Shown here one piece after another: positions 26,663-35,697 of a DNA stretch of 64,000 nt. The notes beneath the pieces are model-generated. The model made no database searches, was not told where the DNA came from, and saw nothing but the letters and a program-made list of their open reading frames with translations. Each line of letters opens with the position of its first letter. Positions within the stretch are counted from its first letter, which is position 1. The stretch lies in contig DASURP010000096.1 of NCBI GenBank assembly GCA_036279975.1, positions 1-64,000 on the forward strand, in the 5' to 3' direction. Made by a program: the position numbers and the translations under genes. The DNA is from 66-474 sp036279975 (GTDB lineage Bacteria > Pseudomonadota > Gammaproteobacteria > Xanthomonadales > Rhodanobacteraceae).

Positions 26663-27235
26663 ATGACCACTGCGTCAAGCGCCGGGGCGACGCCACCGCT
26701 GCGCTGCAGCGACACCGCGGCCCGCGACGCCCTGCTGGCACGGGCTTTCGCACTGGGGGTTCCGCGCGATTACGGAAGCACGCGCCATTTGCGCCTGCAG
26801 CGCGAGCCCGCGCAGCTGGTCGCGATCGGGGCGGACATCCACGCCCGCATGCAATGGCTGCAACCCCGCCCGGCGCGCGCACTCGCGCGCATGCGCGCAG
26901 CGGCCGGCCATGACGGCATCGATCTGCAAGTCGTGTCCGCGTTCCGTTCGATCGAATACCAGCTCGGCATCCTCGAACGCAAACTCGCAAGCGGGCAGTC
27001 GCTGGATGAAATCCTGCGCGTCAACGCCGCGCCCGGCTACAGCGAACACCATTCCGGACGCTGCCTGGACTTCACCACGCCCGGCTCCCCCGCGCTCGAG
27101 CAGGCGTTCGAACGCTCGCCCGCATTCGCGTGGCTCGCCCGGAACGCCGCGGACTTCGGGTTCCATCTCTCCTACCCGCGCGGCAACCCGCACGGGATCG
27201 CGTACGAACCGTGGCATTGGTGTTGGCGCGCCTAG
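26663..27235 (+). CDS. D-alanyl-D-alanine carboxypeptidase, VanY (M15B) type
   Basis: This 190-aa zinc peptidase has VVSAFRSIEYQLGIL and then the first metal motif SEHHSGRCLDF (SxHxxGxxxD), with the second at EPWHW. The N-terminus (TAARDALLARAFALGVP) has no signal peptide, so export is unclear. M15B enzymes trim the terminal D-Ala of peptidoglycan stem peptides. Its position 10 nt after an exported DUF3887 gene fits a role in envelope metabolism. Confidence 0.88.
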   Translation: MTTASSAGATPPLRCSDTAARDALLARAFALGVPRDYGSTRHLRLQREPAQLVAIGADIHARMQWLQPRPARALARMRAAAGHDGIDLQVVSAFRSIEYQLGILERKLASGQSLDEILRVNAAPGYSEHHSGRCLDFTTPGSPALEQAFERSPAFAWLARNAADFGFHLSYPRGNPHGIAYEPWHWCWRA

Positions 27236-27328
27236 CCCATGGATAGGCGCAATTGCCGCGCGGCAACCCCCCATCGACCACCCGAAGGAAGCCGAGTGCC
27301 CCCACCGAGTCTTGCCAGGAACGCCGCC

Positions 27329-28972
27329 ATGTCCGTGTTCGCCGAAAAACTTTGGGGCGGCCTGCTCGATGCAATGGTTCCGAAACGCAAGCTGCTGGCG
27401 AAGTTGCGCGCCCGCTGGGGTGCAGTGGGCGACAAGGACGGCTACCTCGCAAGCCGCTACTTCGAGTTGATCCGGTACCGTTCGCCCGGGGCATGGGTGG
27501 ACGACAAGACCTGGGGCGATCTCGAGTTCCCGGGGATCTTCGCGCAGATGGACACCACACTGACGCCGGTCGGCAGCCAGGTTTTGTACGCCCGCCTGCG
27601 CGAATACGACGACGATCCGGAAGCCCTCGCACGCCGCTACGCACGCTGCCTTGCACTCGCCGCGAACGCGCCCCTGCGCGAAGCGATCCAGCTGCGGCTG
27701 GCGAGGCTCGCCGATGACTCCCATGCCGACCTCGCGGAGCTGTTGTTCGGAGACCGCGTGGAGCGGCCTGCACGTCGAACCCTGATCTGGGGGTGGGGCC
27801 TGCTGTCGCTCGCGCTGCTGGTGCTGACCGTGTTCTTCAAGTTCGCGGCGTGGCCCTGGCTGGCGGTGCTGCTGGTCAATGCCCTCGTGATCTTCCGGCG
27901 GAACTGGCGGCAACAGCGCGAAGCGGAAGCAATGAAACACTGCGCGACGCTGCTGGACGTGGCGGACCGGCTCGCGGCACTGCGCCACCTCGACGCCGCG
28001 CCGCCAGAACTTTCACGACTGGAGGACGAGCGCCCCAAGCGCGCCGCCGTGCGCAGGGTGCTGTTCTGGTTCGCGCTGATGAAGATCCCGCCGGTCTTCC
28101 CGGTGCTGTTCGCCATCCTGAACCTCGTGTTCCTGACCGAGCTGGCCATCCACGCCGGGACCATCGAACGCTTCTTCCGGATACGCCAGAAACTCGCGGC
28201 GACCTTCGCACTGGTCGGCGGGATCGACGCCGCCATCGCGATGGCTTCCTGCCTGCAGCGGCAGCCACGCCATTGCACGCCGGCGTTCGCCGGAACCCGC
28301 ACGCTGTCCGTCACGGACGGCCGGCACCCGCTGCTCCCCGGCGGGGTCGCCAATTCGATCCGGCTGGAGCGCAAGTCGATCCTGGTCACCGGCTCGAACA
28401 TGGCCGGCAAGACCACCTTCATCAATATGCTGGCCTGCAATGCGATCCTGGGCCAGACGGCGGGATTCTGTTTCGCCGCCGCGGCCACGCTGCCGCGCAC
28501 GACCGTGCTGGCCTCGATCCACGGCGCGCACTCGGTCGAATCGGGCAAGAGCCACTACTTCGCGGAGATCGAAGCCATCGATGGCTTCATTCGCCGCGGC
28601 GCGCAGGGCCACGGCATGATCCTGGCCATCGACGAGCCCTTCAGTGGCACCAACACGGTCGAACGGATCGCGGTCGCGCGCGCGGTCCTGGAGTCACTCG
28701 GCACGCACGCGATCGTGCTCGCCACCACCCACGACGTCGAACTGCAGGCGCTGCTGGGCGACGACTACGTGTTGTGCCATTTCCAGGAAAATCCCGACGT
28801 GGATGGCTACTTCGATTACCGGCTGCGGCCGGGCCCCGCACGCGCGCGCAACGCGATCCGGCTGCTCGAGCGCATGGGTTTCCCGCGGGCCATCACCGCG
28901 CACGCAATGGCTTACGCCGAGCAGGAACCGCAAGGCGGCATGCCGGCGGCCGCGGGCAACCGCCCCGGCTGA
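27329..28972 (+). CDS. MutS-family ATPase with membrane segments
   Basis: This 547-aa protein ends in a MutS domain V ATPase: ILVTGSNMAGKTTFIN (Walker A, about 351-366), ILAIDEPFSGTNTVE (Walker B) and VLATTHDVELQAL (H loop). The MutS mismatch-binding and connector domains are missing. Instead it has hydrophobic segments around residues 152-190 and 245-272, predicted membrane helices. This DNA-mismatch-repair-independent MutS subgroup is of unknown function. Residues about 311-323 (RQPRHCTPAFAGT) come from repeat DNA. The start is supported by CAGGAA 8 nt upstream. Confidence 0.85.
   Translation: MSVFAEKLWGGLLDAMVPKRKLLAKLRARWGAVGDKDGYLASRYFELIRYRSPGAWVDDKTWGDLEFPGIFAQMDTTLTPVGSQVLYARLREYDDDPEALARRYARCLALAANAPLREAIQLRLARLADDSHADLAELLFGDRVERPARRTLIWGWGLLSLALLVLTVFFKFAAWPWLAVLLVNALVIFRRNWRQQREAEAMKHCATLLDVADRLAALRHLDAAPPELSRLEDERPKRAAVRRVLFWFALMKIPPVFPVLFAILNLVFLTELAIHAGTIERFFRIRQKLAATFALVGGIDAAIAMASCLQRQPRHCTPAFAGTRTLSVTDGRHPLLPGGVANSIRLERKSILVTGSNMAGKTTFINMLACNAILGQTAGFCFAAAATLPRTTVLASIHGAHSVESGKSHYFAEIEAIDGFIRRGAQGHGMILAIDEPFSGTNTVERIAVARAVLESLGTHAIVLATTHDVELQALLGDDYVLCHFQENPDVDGYFDYRLRPGPARARNAIRLLERMGFPRAITAHAMAYAEQEPQGGMPAAAGNRPG
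28279..28293. repeat. Short palindromic repeat remnant in the mutS-like gene
   Basis: CCGGCG-TT-CGCCGG forms a 6-bp hairpin at 28280-28293 in frame, in a segment reading TPAFAGT, the usual translation of the common proteobacterial intergenic palindromes. It lies before the ATPase domain (SVTDGRHPLLPG), where inserts are tolerated. Confidence 0.5.
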
Positions 28973-28987
28973 GCCGCGCCGCCACCT

Positions 28988-29647
28988 TCATTTCCGCGCA
29001 TCGGACTGCGCGGCATCCACCACCCGCCACAGGTAGAAACCCGCGAGGGTGCGATACGGCGCCCAGCGTTCGCCGAATTCACGCAGCTCGCGCGGGGGCG
29101 GCAACTCCGACCAGCGGTGCACGATCTGCGCGCCCTTGCGGACGCCGAGGTCGTCGACCGGAAGCACGTCCGGGCGGCCGAGCCGGAACATCAGCATCAT
29201 CTCGACCGTCCAGCGACCGATGCCGCGCACCTGGACGAGATGGTCGATCAGGTCCTGATCCGGCATGCGCGCCAGCTGCGCCGCCGTCGGCACAATGCGC
29301 GCGTGCGCCTTGGTCGCGAGGTCGCGCAGGGCCGCGATCTTGTTGCGCGACACACCCGCCGCGCGCAGCGCGGTGTCGTCCACGGCGTCGAGCCCGCGCG
29401 CGGTGATCCTGCGCCCGCGCGGCATCAGGTCCTCGACCCTGCCGGAGATTGTGCGCGCCGCCTTGCCGGAAAGCTGCTGGTGCAGGATCGAATGCGCCAG
29501 CGCATCGACCGGGTCGAAGCGTGCTTCGAAATCGTGTTCGAGCGGACCGATCCGGCTGATCCAGCGGCCAAGCTTGCGATCCCGTTTCAGGAGGTGCGCG
29601 GTCGCGGCCTCGGCGTCGAAACCGCGTGGAATCAGGGCACCTTTCAT
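28988..29647 (-). CDS. DNA-3-methyladenine glycosylase II family (HhH-GPD)
   Basis: This 219-aa base-excision enzyme has ALAHSILHQQLSGKAARTI, the conserved N-terminal helix pair of AlkA, the hairpin-helix-hairpin LVQVRGIGRWTVEMMLMF and the catalytic Asp in LPVDDLGVRKG. It is close to the short AlkA/Mag1 type that removes 3-methyladenine and 7-methylguanine. Start ATG 29647 reads MKGALIPRGF. It converges with the mutS-like gene (15 nt apart). Confidence 0.9.
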   Translation of the reverse strand: MKGALIPRGFDAEAATAHLLKRDRKLGRWISRIGPLEHDFEARFDPVDALAHSILHQQLSGKAARTISGRVEDLMPRGRRITARGLDAVDDTALRAAGVSRNKIAALRDLATKAHARIVPTAAQLARMPDQDLIDHLVQVRGIGRWTVEMMLMFRLGRPDVLPVDDLGVRKGAQIVHRWSELPPPRELREFGERWAPYRTLAGFYLWRVVDAAQSDARK

Positions 29648-29823
29648 TCATCCCTCCACATGCAATCCGGTGCAACAAGCAGCAGCTGTCCTGGAATGCC
29701 AGGCCACGGAGTCGGCCATGGATGGCGGTCCTGGGCGGCTCTGATGGTGGCTCCGACGGCCGTTCCGGCCCGCGCGGTCCGGGAAAACCATCCCGGCAAC
29801 CGAGTCGTTCGCCGCTGCAGCGA

Positions 29824-30219
29824 TCAGGGGCGATCGCACCAAAATGCCGCACCCAGCGCGATCCAGCCGCAAACCAGGGCGAACCCACCGAGTGGCGTCA
29901 ACAAGCCGAACTGGTGCGGCGCGCCCAGCGCCAGCGCATACAGGCTCCCGCAAAACAGCACGATTCCGCTGGCGCACAGGGCCGCGGCCAGGCGTGCGGC
30001 GTGCGACGGCCGCAGCAGCGCGCAGACGGCAAGCACCAGCGCGTGCCAGAACTGGAAACGCACCGCCGTGTGCCACACGTCCAGCATCGGCGCCGACAAC
30101 TGCGTATGCAAGGCATGCGCACCGAGCGCGCCGAGCACCACCGCGCTGGCGCCGGCCGCCGCGGCCGCGACGCCCGGCCAGCGCAACCGCAACGCCAAGT
30201 CCGCCTGCGCCGGTTTCAT
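29824..30219 (-). CDS. DUF423 family membrane protein
   Basis: This 131-aa integral membrane protein has about four helices. The signature GASAVVLGALGAHAL near the N-terminus and LTPLGGFALVCGWIALG at the C-terminus identify the DUF423/YgdD family, of unknown function. It overlaps the stop of the GldG-like gene by 4 nt (30216-30219) and so lies at the end of the ABC operon, though a functional link is not established. Confidence 0.86.
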   Translation of the reverse strand: MKPAQADLALRLRWPGVAAAAAGASAVVLGALGAHALHTQLSAPMLDVWHTAVRFQFWHALVLAVCALLRPSHAARLAAALCASGIVLFCGSLYALALGAPHQFGLLTPLGGFALVCGWIALGAAFWCDRP

Positions 30220-32030
30220 TGCCAGTCCCCCCCGGTCCGCCGCCGGCGCATGCGCCACAGTCCATACAACAATCCCAGCAGCGCGACCAGGATCGGCATC
30301 AGCAGGATGTCGATGACCTTGAGCTGCATCGAAAGCCGCTCGATGTCGGCGTCGAGGCTGCGTTGCACCGCGCGCAATTCGCTGCGGATCTCGAGCTTGC
30401 GCTGCACGAATTCGTTCACCGCCGCTTTCTGCGCCGCGGTCCGGTTGTGCCCCTGGGCGGCGTGCTTGAGCTCGGCCAGCCGCTGCTCGGCGTCGCCGAG
30501 CTCGGCCTGCAGTTCGATCTGCTTGGCCTTGAACTTTTCGTCGGCCTGGCGGCGCAGCATGTCCACCCGCGTGAACCTGCGCTCGTTCACCGCGCGCCCG
30601 CGGATCGCGATCAGGTTCGAGGGGCCGGCCAGGTCGTCGATCATGTTGACGAAAAAGTCCCCGTTGTTCGCGAACGGGCTCATCAGGGTCTGGCCCAGGG
30701 TCGGGCTGGGCTGGACCCACAGGCGATCGGAAAGCAGGTCCGTGTCGCCGACCAGGATCACCTGCGGTTTGCGTGCCGGCGGCTGCGCGGGCGAATCGGT
30801 GGCGTATGCGGCGGGCAGTTCGCCGTCGAGGCGCACCGCGATCGCGTAGTGCTCGCCGTCCGGCGTGTAGTCCCTGTACAGGGTGGCCGGATCGCTCGCC
30901 TCACGCACGCGTTGCGCCGTCACCACCCGCGCCTCGGTGGTGCTCTGGAGCAACGGCACCAGCCGGACCGTCGCGCCCGGGAGCAGGCTGAAATACCCCG
31001 TCGCGGCCACGTCGATCACGCTCAACGCCGAGGTCACCGGGTCGCGCCGGTTGAGCTCGTCGCCGGTCAGTCCCAGCACCGCCGGATCCCGTACCGGCGC
31101 ACCCGCGCCCGACGGCTGCACGGTCAGCGCGCGCGATCGATCCAGCAACACGCGATCGGGATCGAACGACACGCCCCACGCCTGGAACAGCGGCAGCAGG
31201 TCGGATTGCGCGCCGCCATCGACTTCCGAATCGGGATCGACGAACGCCAGCAAATGGCCGCCCGCTTGCACGTAGCGGTCGATCGCCAGCACGTCGGCGT
31301 GGGCAAGCCCGCTGGGGTGGATCACGACCAGCACGCCTGCATCGGCAGGCTGCAAAGAGGCCAGCGAGGCCGCGTCGAGGCGTTGCACGTCGAACAACTG
31401 CTGGACCTGCTGCAGCGCGGTCCACGCCGGCGTGGTGTTGCCGTCCACATCGGCGCCGCCCCAGATCGGCAAGCTGCTGTAGATCGCCACGCGCGGCTTG
31501 TGTTTGATGCCGAGGTCGTGCAGCAGGCGCGCGACGTCGTACTCGACGAACGGCTCCTTGGCGGGCAGGAAAAACGGAATGGCGGCGTTCCGCCCGTTGC
31601 CGGTGTTGCTGCCCGCCAGCCCGAAGAAGATGGCTTCGCCTGTGCCCTCGCCGCGCACCGAGGTCAGCCCCGCGGCGGTCGCGCGATCCTCATCCTCCGA
31701 GTACGGCAGCGGATCGACCTGGGTCAGCTTGACGTGCCCGTGCGAGTAGCGCACGACCTGCTCCAGCATGTGCAGCACGCGCCGGTGGTAGGCGCGCAGT
31801 TGCGGCAGGCCATGGCTGGCGCGATCGGAAAAATACAGTGTCAGGTCGATGGGCTGGTCCAGCCCTTCGATGATCCTGATCGTTCCCGGCGACAGCGTGT
31901 ACAGATGATCGCGGGTCAGGTCGATGCGGTTGCCGCCAAGCCAGCGCGACGCGCCGAGCACCAGCAGCACGTAGCACGCCGCGAGAAGCGGCAGCGCCAC
32001 CCACAAGCGTCCGCGCCGGGGCAGCCTCAT
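30216..32030 (-). CDS. GldG-like ABC transporter substrate/auxiliary protein
   Basis: This 604-aa protein has one N-terminal membrane helix (ALPLLAACYVLLVLGAS), then the GldG/intein-flanking-type periplasmic region: DLTRDHLYTLSPGTIRII, LPYSEDEDRATAAGL, VLVVIHPSGLAHADVLAID, AGGHLLAFVDPDSEVD. A coiled-coil stretch (about 500-560, EKFKAKQIELQAELGDAEQR) and a second helix close the protein (ILLMPILVALLGLLYGLW). It is the third gene of a GldA-GldF-GldG type operon and overlaps the permease by 4 nt. In Flavobacteria this triad supports gliding; in proteobacteria it is of unknown role. Confidence 0.87.
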   Translation of the reverse strand: MRLPRRGRLWVALPLLAACYVLLVLGASRWLGGNRIDLTRDHLYTLSPGTIRIIEGLDQPIDLTLYFSDRASHGLPQLRAYHRRVLHMLEQVVRYSHGHVKLTQVDPLPYSEDEDRATAAGLTSVRGEGTGEAIFFGLAGSNTGNGRNAAIPFFLPAKEPFVEYDVARLLHDLGIKHKPRVAIYSSLPIWGGADVDGNTTPAWTALQQVQQLFDVQRLDAASLASLQPADAGVLVVIHPSGLAHADVLAIDRYVQAGGHLLAFVDPDSEVDGGAQSDLLPLFQAWGVSFDPDRVLLDRSRALTVQPSGAGAPVRDPAVLGLTGDELNRRDPVTSALSVIDVAATGYFSLLPGATVRLVPLLQSTTEARVVTAQRVREASDPATLYRDYTPDGEHYAIAVRLDGELPAAYATDSPAQPPARKPQVILVGDTDLLSDRLWVQPSPTLGQTLMSPFANNGDFFVNMIDDLAGPSNLIAIRGRAVNERRFTRVDMLRRQADEKFKAKQIELQAELGDAEQRLAELKHAAQGHNRTAAQKAAVNEFVQRKLEIRSELRAVQRSLDADIERLSMQLKVIDILLMPILVALLGLLYGLWRMRRRRTGGDWQ

Positions 32031-32800
32031 CCGCCGCGCCTCGCGTCGAGGATCAGCACGTTGGCGGCCAGCCAGGCCACGATCGTCAGCACGAAATAGG
32101 CAAGGTCGCCGAAATCGAGCACGCCGCGCGCGATCGCCTGGAAATGCGCGAGCAGGCTCAGGTCGGACAAGGCATCGGCGACACGGTTGGAACCCAGCGC
32201 CAGCAGCGGTTGCTGCACCAGCGGATCGCCCGCCAGCAGGAACACGAAGCACACCGCGAGCGCGAGGATGAAGGCGATGACCTGGCTGCGGGTAAGCACC
32301 GACAGGCATTCGCTGATCGCGAGGAAGGCGCCGGCCATGAGCAAACTGCCGATGTAACTGGCAAGGATCACGCCGTTGTCGGGATGGCCGAGGTAGTTCA
32401 CGGTCAGCCACATCGGGAAGGTCAGCGCCAATGCACAACCGATGTACAGCCACGCGGCGAGGAACTTGGCCAATACCGCCTGCCAGGGCCGGATCGGCAG
32501 CGTCAACAGCAGCTCGAGGGTGCCGCTGCGGCGCTCCTCGGCCCACAGGCGCATCGCCAGCGCGGGCACCAGCACCAGGTACAGCCACGGATGGAAACGG
32601 AAGAACGGATCCAGGTCAGCCTGGCCGCGTTCGAAGAATGCCCCGAGGTAAAACGTGAACGCGCCCGCCGACAGCAGGAAGATCACGCTGAACAGCCATG
32701 CGACCGGCGTGATCAGGTACCCGTGGAGCTCGCGCAGCAGCACGCCACGAAAGGCCTTGCCGTGCAATCCAGCCGTGGCCCTCGCGGTCACCGGCGGCAT
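32027..32800 (-). CDS. GldF-like ABC transporter permease
   Basis: This 257-aa ABC-2 type permease has six membrane segments. VLLRELHGYLITPVAWLFSV is the N-terminal motif and RLWAEERRSGTLELLLTLPI is the conserved coupling motif of the family; AGAFLAISECLSVLTRSQV follows in the ABC-2 core. ATG 32800 (MPPVTARATAG) gives a short cytosolic N-terminus. It pairs with the ATPase upstream (141 nt gap) and the GldG-like gene downstream (4-nt overlap). Confidence 0.86.
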   Translation of the reverse strand: MPPVTARATAGLHGKAFRGVLLRELHGYLITPVAWLFSVIFLLSAGAFTFYLGAFFERGQADLDPFFRFHPWLYLVLVPALAMRLWAEERRSGTLELLLTLPIRPWQAVLAKFLAAWLYIGCALALTFPMWLTVNYLGHPDNGVILASYIGSLLMAGAFLAISECLSVLTRSQVIAFILALAVCFVFLLAGDPLVQQPLLALGSNRVADALSDLSLLAHFQAIARGVLDFGDLAYFVLTIVAWLAANVLILDARRGG

Positions 32801-32940
32801 GTCAACGCACCCACCGCCCGCTGCCTGCACGGAAAAAACGACAGCACGACCCGTCGGCGGATGGACGCGGATGAACACAAACATCTTCCATCGACAGGCC
32901 GTTGCGCTTGTTGGCATGCATGTATGGGGGACCTTGCTGC

Positions 32941-33879
32941 TCAGGCAGCGCGTGCAATGTCGACATCGTCGGTGATCTTCCGGAACACGTCGTCGAGCCG
33001 CCCACGTTCGAGCTGCAGTTCCTCGACCCGGACCCGCTGTTCGTGCAGCAGGTCCACCACCACCCGGAAGATGTCCTGCCCGTCGCGCGGGAACACGGTG
33101 ACGCGGCCATCGATGGGATCCACTTCCACCGTTTCGATTTCCGGCTGGCGCGCCAGCAGCTCGCGGGCGAGCGCGCTGGCCGGCGCCCGAAAGCTGACCG
33201 CGCGGTGGTAACGCGAACGGGCCTCCAGTTCCGCGGGAGTGCCCGCCGCGCGCAAGCGGCCGTGTGCCAGGATCGCGACCCGGTTGCATACCGCGCGCAC
33301 CTCGTCCAGCGCGTGGGTGGAAACGATGATCGCGCGATCGCGCGCCATGCCGCGGATCATCGCGTGCACTTCGCGCTGCTGGTTAGGATCGAGTCCATCG
33401 GTGGGCTCGTCCAGGATCAGCGCCGGCGGATCGTGCAGCAGCGCCTGCGCCAGGCACACGCGGCGGCGATATCCCTTGGACAGGGTCTCGATGCCTAGCG
33501 CGAGCACCGGTTGCAGCTGCAGGCGTTCGACCATCTCGTCCATGCGCCGCGCGCCCGGAACCCCGGTCAGCCCGCGCACGCGCGCCGCGAACGCGAGGAA
33601 CTCGGCCACCGACAACTCGGCGTAACTGGGCGCCCCTTCCGGCAGGTAACCCAGGGCCCGGCGCGCGGCCATGGGCTCGCGCACGACGTCGTGGTCGCAC
33701 ACCGTCACGCGCCCGGTGGTCGGTTCCAGGAACCCCGCGATCATCCGCATCGAGGTGGTCTTGCCGGCCCCGTTCGGGCCCAGCAGGGCCAGGATCTGGC
33801 CCGGCGCAACCCGCAGGTCGAGCGCCGCGACGGCGTCGAACCTGCCATAACGCTTGCCGAGGTTTTCGGTCTTGATCAT
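32941..33879 (-). CDS. GldA-like ABC transporter ATP-binding protein
   Basis: This 312-aa ATPase has Walker A GPNGAGKTTS, ABC signature LSKGYRRRVCLAQ, Walker B ALILDEPTDGLD and the H-loop IVSTHALDEV. The C-terminal region after the ATPase domain (RLDDVFRKITDDVD) is typical of multidrug/gliding ABC-2 partners. It is first in the four-gene run with the permease, the GldG-like protein and DUF423. It energises transport of an unknown substrate. Confidence 0.93.
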   Translation of the reverse strand: MIKTENLGKRYGRFDAVAALDLRVAPGQILALLGPNGAGKTTSMRMIAGFLEPTTGRVTVCDHDVVREPMAARRALGYLPEGAPSYAELSVAEFLAFAARVRGLTGVPGARRMDEMVERLQLQPVLALGIETLSKGYRRRVCLAQALLHDPPALILDEPTDGLDPNQQREVHAMIRGMARDRAIIVSTHALDEVRAVCNRVAILAHGRLRAAGTPAELEARSRYHRAVSFRAPASALARELLARQPEIETVEVDPIDGRVTVFPRDGQDIFRVVVDLLHEQRVRVEELQLERGRLDDVFRKITDDVDIARAA

Positions 33880-33937
33880 CGCCGGCCCGGTGCATGCAAC
33901 AAATGCGGGAACTCTAGCAGGGCGGGAAGCGGCGTTT

Positions 33938-33960
33938 GCGTGGTGTCAGTGACACCACGC
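33938..33960. promoter_or_regulatory. 23-bp near-perfect palindrome, operator-like
   Basis: GCGTGGTGTCA (33938-33948), one central G, then TGACACCACGC (33950-33960): 11-bp perfect arms. It lies about 60 nt upstream of the start of the ABC operon and 180 nt past the end of the SRPBCC gene. A 1-nt loop cannot form a hairpin, so it suits a dimeric repressor binding site rather than a terminator. The regulator is unknown. Confidence 0.55.
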
Positions 33961-34140
33961 GACGCTTCGAGCGGGCGGTCAGGGATGGCCGCACCGGCGC
34001 CCGGCGCCATGGATGGCTGCTCGCACCGGAATCGTTTACGCGATGCCGGGGGCATCGCGTGCGTCGGCGCGCGCCCGCATGCAGCCGGCACGCGTCAAAT
34101 GGAAGGCCCGCACACGGCAGGTCTCCAATCGGAAGCCGCT

Positions 34141-35544
34141 TCAGCGGCGATGGCGCCGCGTGTTCGCGCGCTCGGGTTCCTTGCCGGCGTCGCTGCCCTG
34201 GGAGGAGTCGGTCTTGTCGCCCGAAGTTTCCCCAGTCCAGATCGACGGATCCAGTGCGGTGAACGGCTGGGTGCGCCCGGCCTCCTGGTCGGGGGTCTGC
34301 GCCGGCGCATCCGTGACGGGCAGGAACACCCGATACAGCTTCGCGTCGTCGCTGACCGTGGGCAGCGAAATCAGCTCGTTGTAGGCCGGCGCGACGCTCT
34401 CGTTGAACTTGTAGCCGTGGGTGCCGGCGTAGGCTTCCAGTGCCTTGACCATGAACTGCACCCCGCTTTCGCCCGTCCAGGTGGCGGCCAGCACCTCGCT
34501 CGCAGGCAGCATCATCGCGCGCACGTTGGCGTTGACGATCAGCCGGTTCTGCGGGTCCAGGCTGCCGGGCGCGGGGCCGGCTCCGGGTGCGGCGCCGGAA
34601 GTGGAGGCGGAAGCGGGCTGGCCGGCGCTGGACGCCGCCGCGGACGCGCTCGTGGAAGCCGGTGCGGCAAGGGCGTCCTGGCCGGTAGGCGGTGGCGGCA
34701 ACTGCGTCAGGTCGTAATTCTTGCCGTTCAAGGTCAGGCTGGTCGCATCGATCGGCACGGCCAAATCGAACACGAACGTGGTGTCGCCCCACTCGGTGCG
34801 GATGGTGGTGGTCGGGCCCGCCGCCTTGACGCCGAGCTTGGCCATCGCCGCCCGCAGTTCCTGCATGGCCGTGGCCTTGGCCGTGTCGATGTCGTCCACG
34901 GTACGGGTTGCCTTGGTCGAGACCAGCAACATCGGCGTGGCTTCGACACGATACAAGCCCGGGTTGACCTTGCTGTAATCCACGTTGGCGATGCCGGCCA
35001 GCATGTTCTGCAGCGCATCGAGGCCGTACTGGATCACGGTCGACGGATCGCCGTGGATCCACAACTGCGAATAGCGGTCGACCAGATTCCAGCCGTAATC
35101 CACGTCATACGACCAGGTTACCGTGCTGACGCGCTGGCCCTGGCGCGGATCCACCTCCACGGTGAAGGTCTTGTTCTTGCCGTGCCAGTCGTTGCTCAGG
35201 CCCCAGGTGACCGTGCTCTTGTTGGTGATGTCGATGTTGCCGGACTTGTTGATGATGCTGCCGTCACCGATCGTGCTGTCGCCCTGCCAGCTGATCGTTG
35301 CGCCGGGGCCATAGGCCGGGCCGGAAAGCGAGAACTTCACGCCCGGGTCCAGCGCCCGCAAGCCCGCGCCCATGGAGTCCGGGAAGCGCCTGAAGTTGTT
35401 CAGGACGTCGTAGATGTGCCCCGGGTTGTGGCTGATTTCGATCGAACGCTGGATGTGCGCGTGGCTGGGCAGGAACAGCCCGACGATCACGGCCAGGACG
35501 AACACGATGATCAGGGCTACGATGAATTCGAGCACACGGGTCAT
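34141..35544 (-). CDS. SRPBCC (polyketide cyclase-like) membrane protein
   Basis: This 467-aa protein has an N-terminal membrane helix (FIVALIIVFVLAVIVGLFLP), then an SRPBCC-like START-superfamily region (HAHIQRSIEISHNPGHIYDVLN; NNFRRFPDSMGAGL; GPAYGPGATISWQG). After a long Ala/Ser/Pro linker (about 315-355) comes a second folded part with a GESGVQFMVKALEAYAGTHG segment. A GGAG site lies before ATG 35544. It is followed on the same strand by nothing close and lies next to a two-component pair. The bound ligand is unknown. Confidence 0.72.
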   Translation of the reverse strand: MTRVLEFIVALIIVFVLAVIVGLFLPSHAHIQRSIEISHNPGHIYDVLNNFRRFPDSMGAGLRALDPGVKFSLSGPAYGPGATISWQGDSTIGDGSIINKSGNIDITNKSTVTWGLSNDWHGKNKTFTVEVDPRQGQRVSTVTWSYDVDYGWNLVDRYSQLWIHGDPSTVIQYGLDALQNMLAGIANVDYSKVNPGLYRVEATPMLLVSTKATRTVDDIDTAKATAMQELRAAMAKLGVKAAGPTTTIRTEWGDTTFVFDLAVPIDATSLTLNGKNYDLTQLPPPPTGQDALAAPASTSASAAASSAGQPASASTSGAAPGAGPAPGSLDPQNRLIVNANVRAMMLPASEVLAATWTGESGVQFMVKALEAYAGTHGYKFNESVAPAYNELISLPTVSDDAKLYRVFLPVTDAPAQTPDQEAGRTQPFTALDPSIWTGETSGDKTDSSQGSDAGKEPERANTRRHRR

Positions 35545-35697
35545 GCCAGGAATCTCCGGACGGCTTGTTCGCAGGATCAACGCCGCCCGGGCCGGCAAGT
35601 CCGGCTGGTGCCGCGTTGTTTCGAGATGGATGAAAGGCGGATGGTACCGGCTCCGCGGCGTCCGCGCCATGCCTTGCTTGAACGGAACACCGGGCGA

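Noticed and set aside
33938..33960. The palindrome as a transcription terminator
   Set aside because: A one-base centre cannot form a hairpin loop and no T tract follows on either strand.
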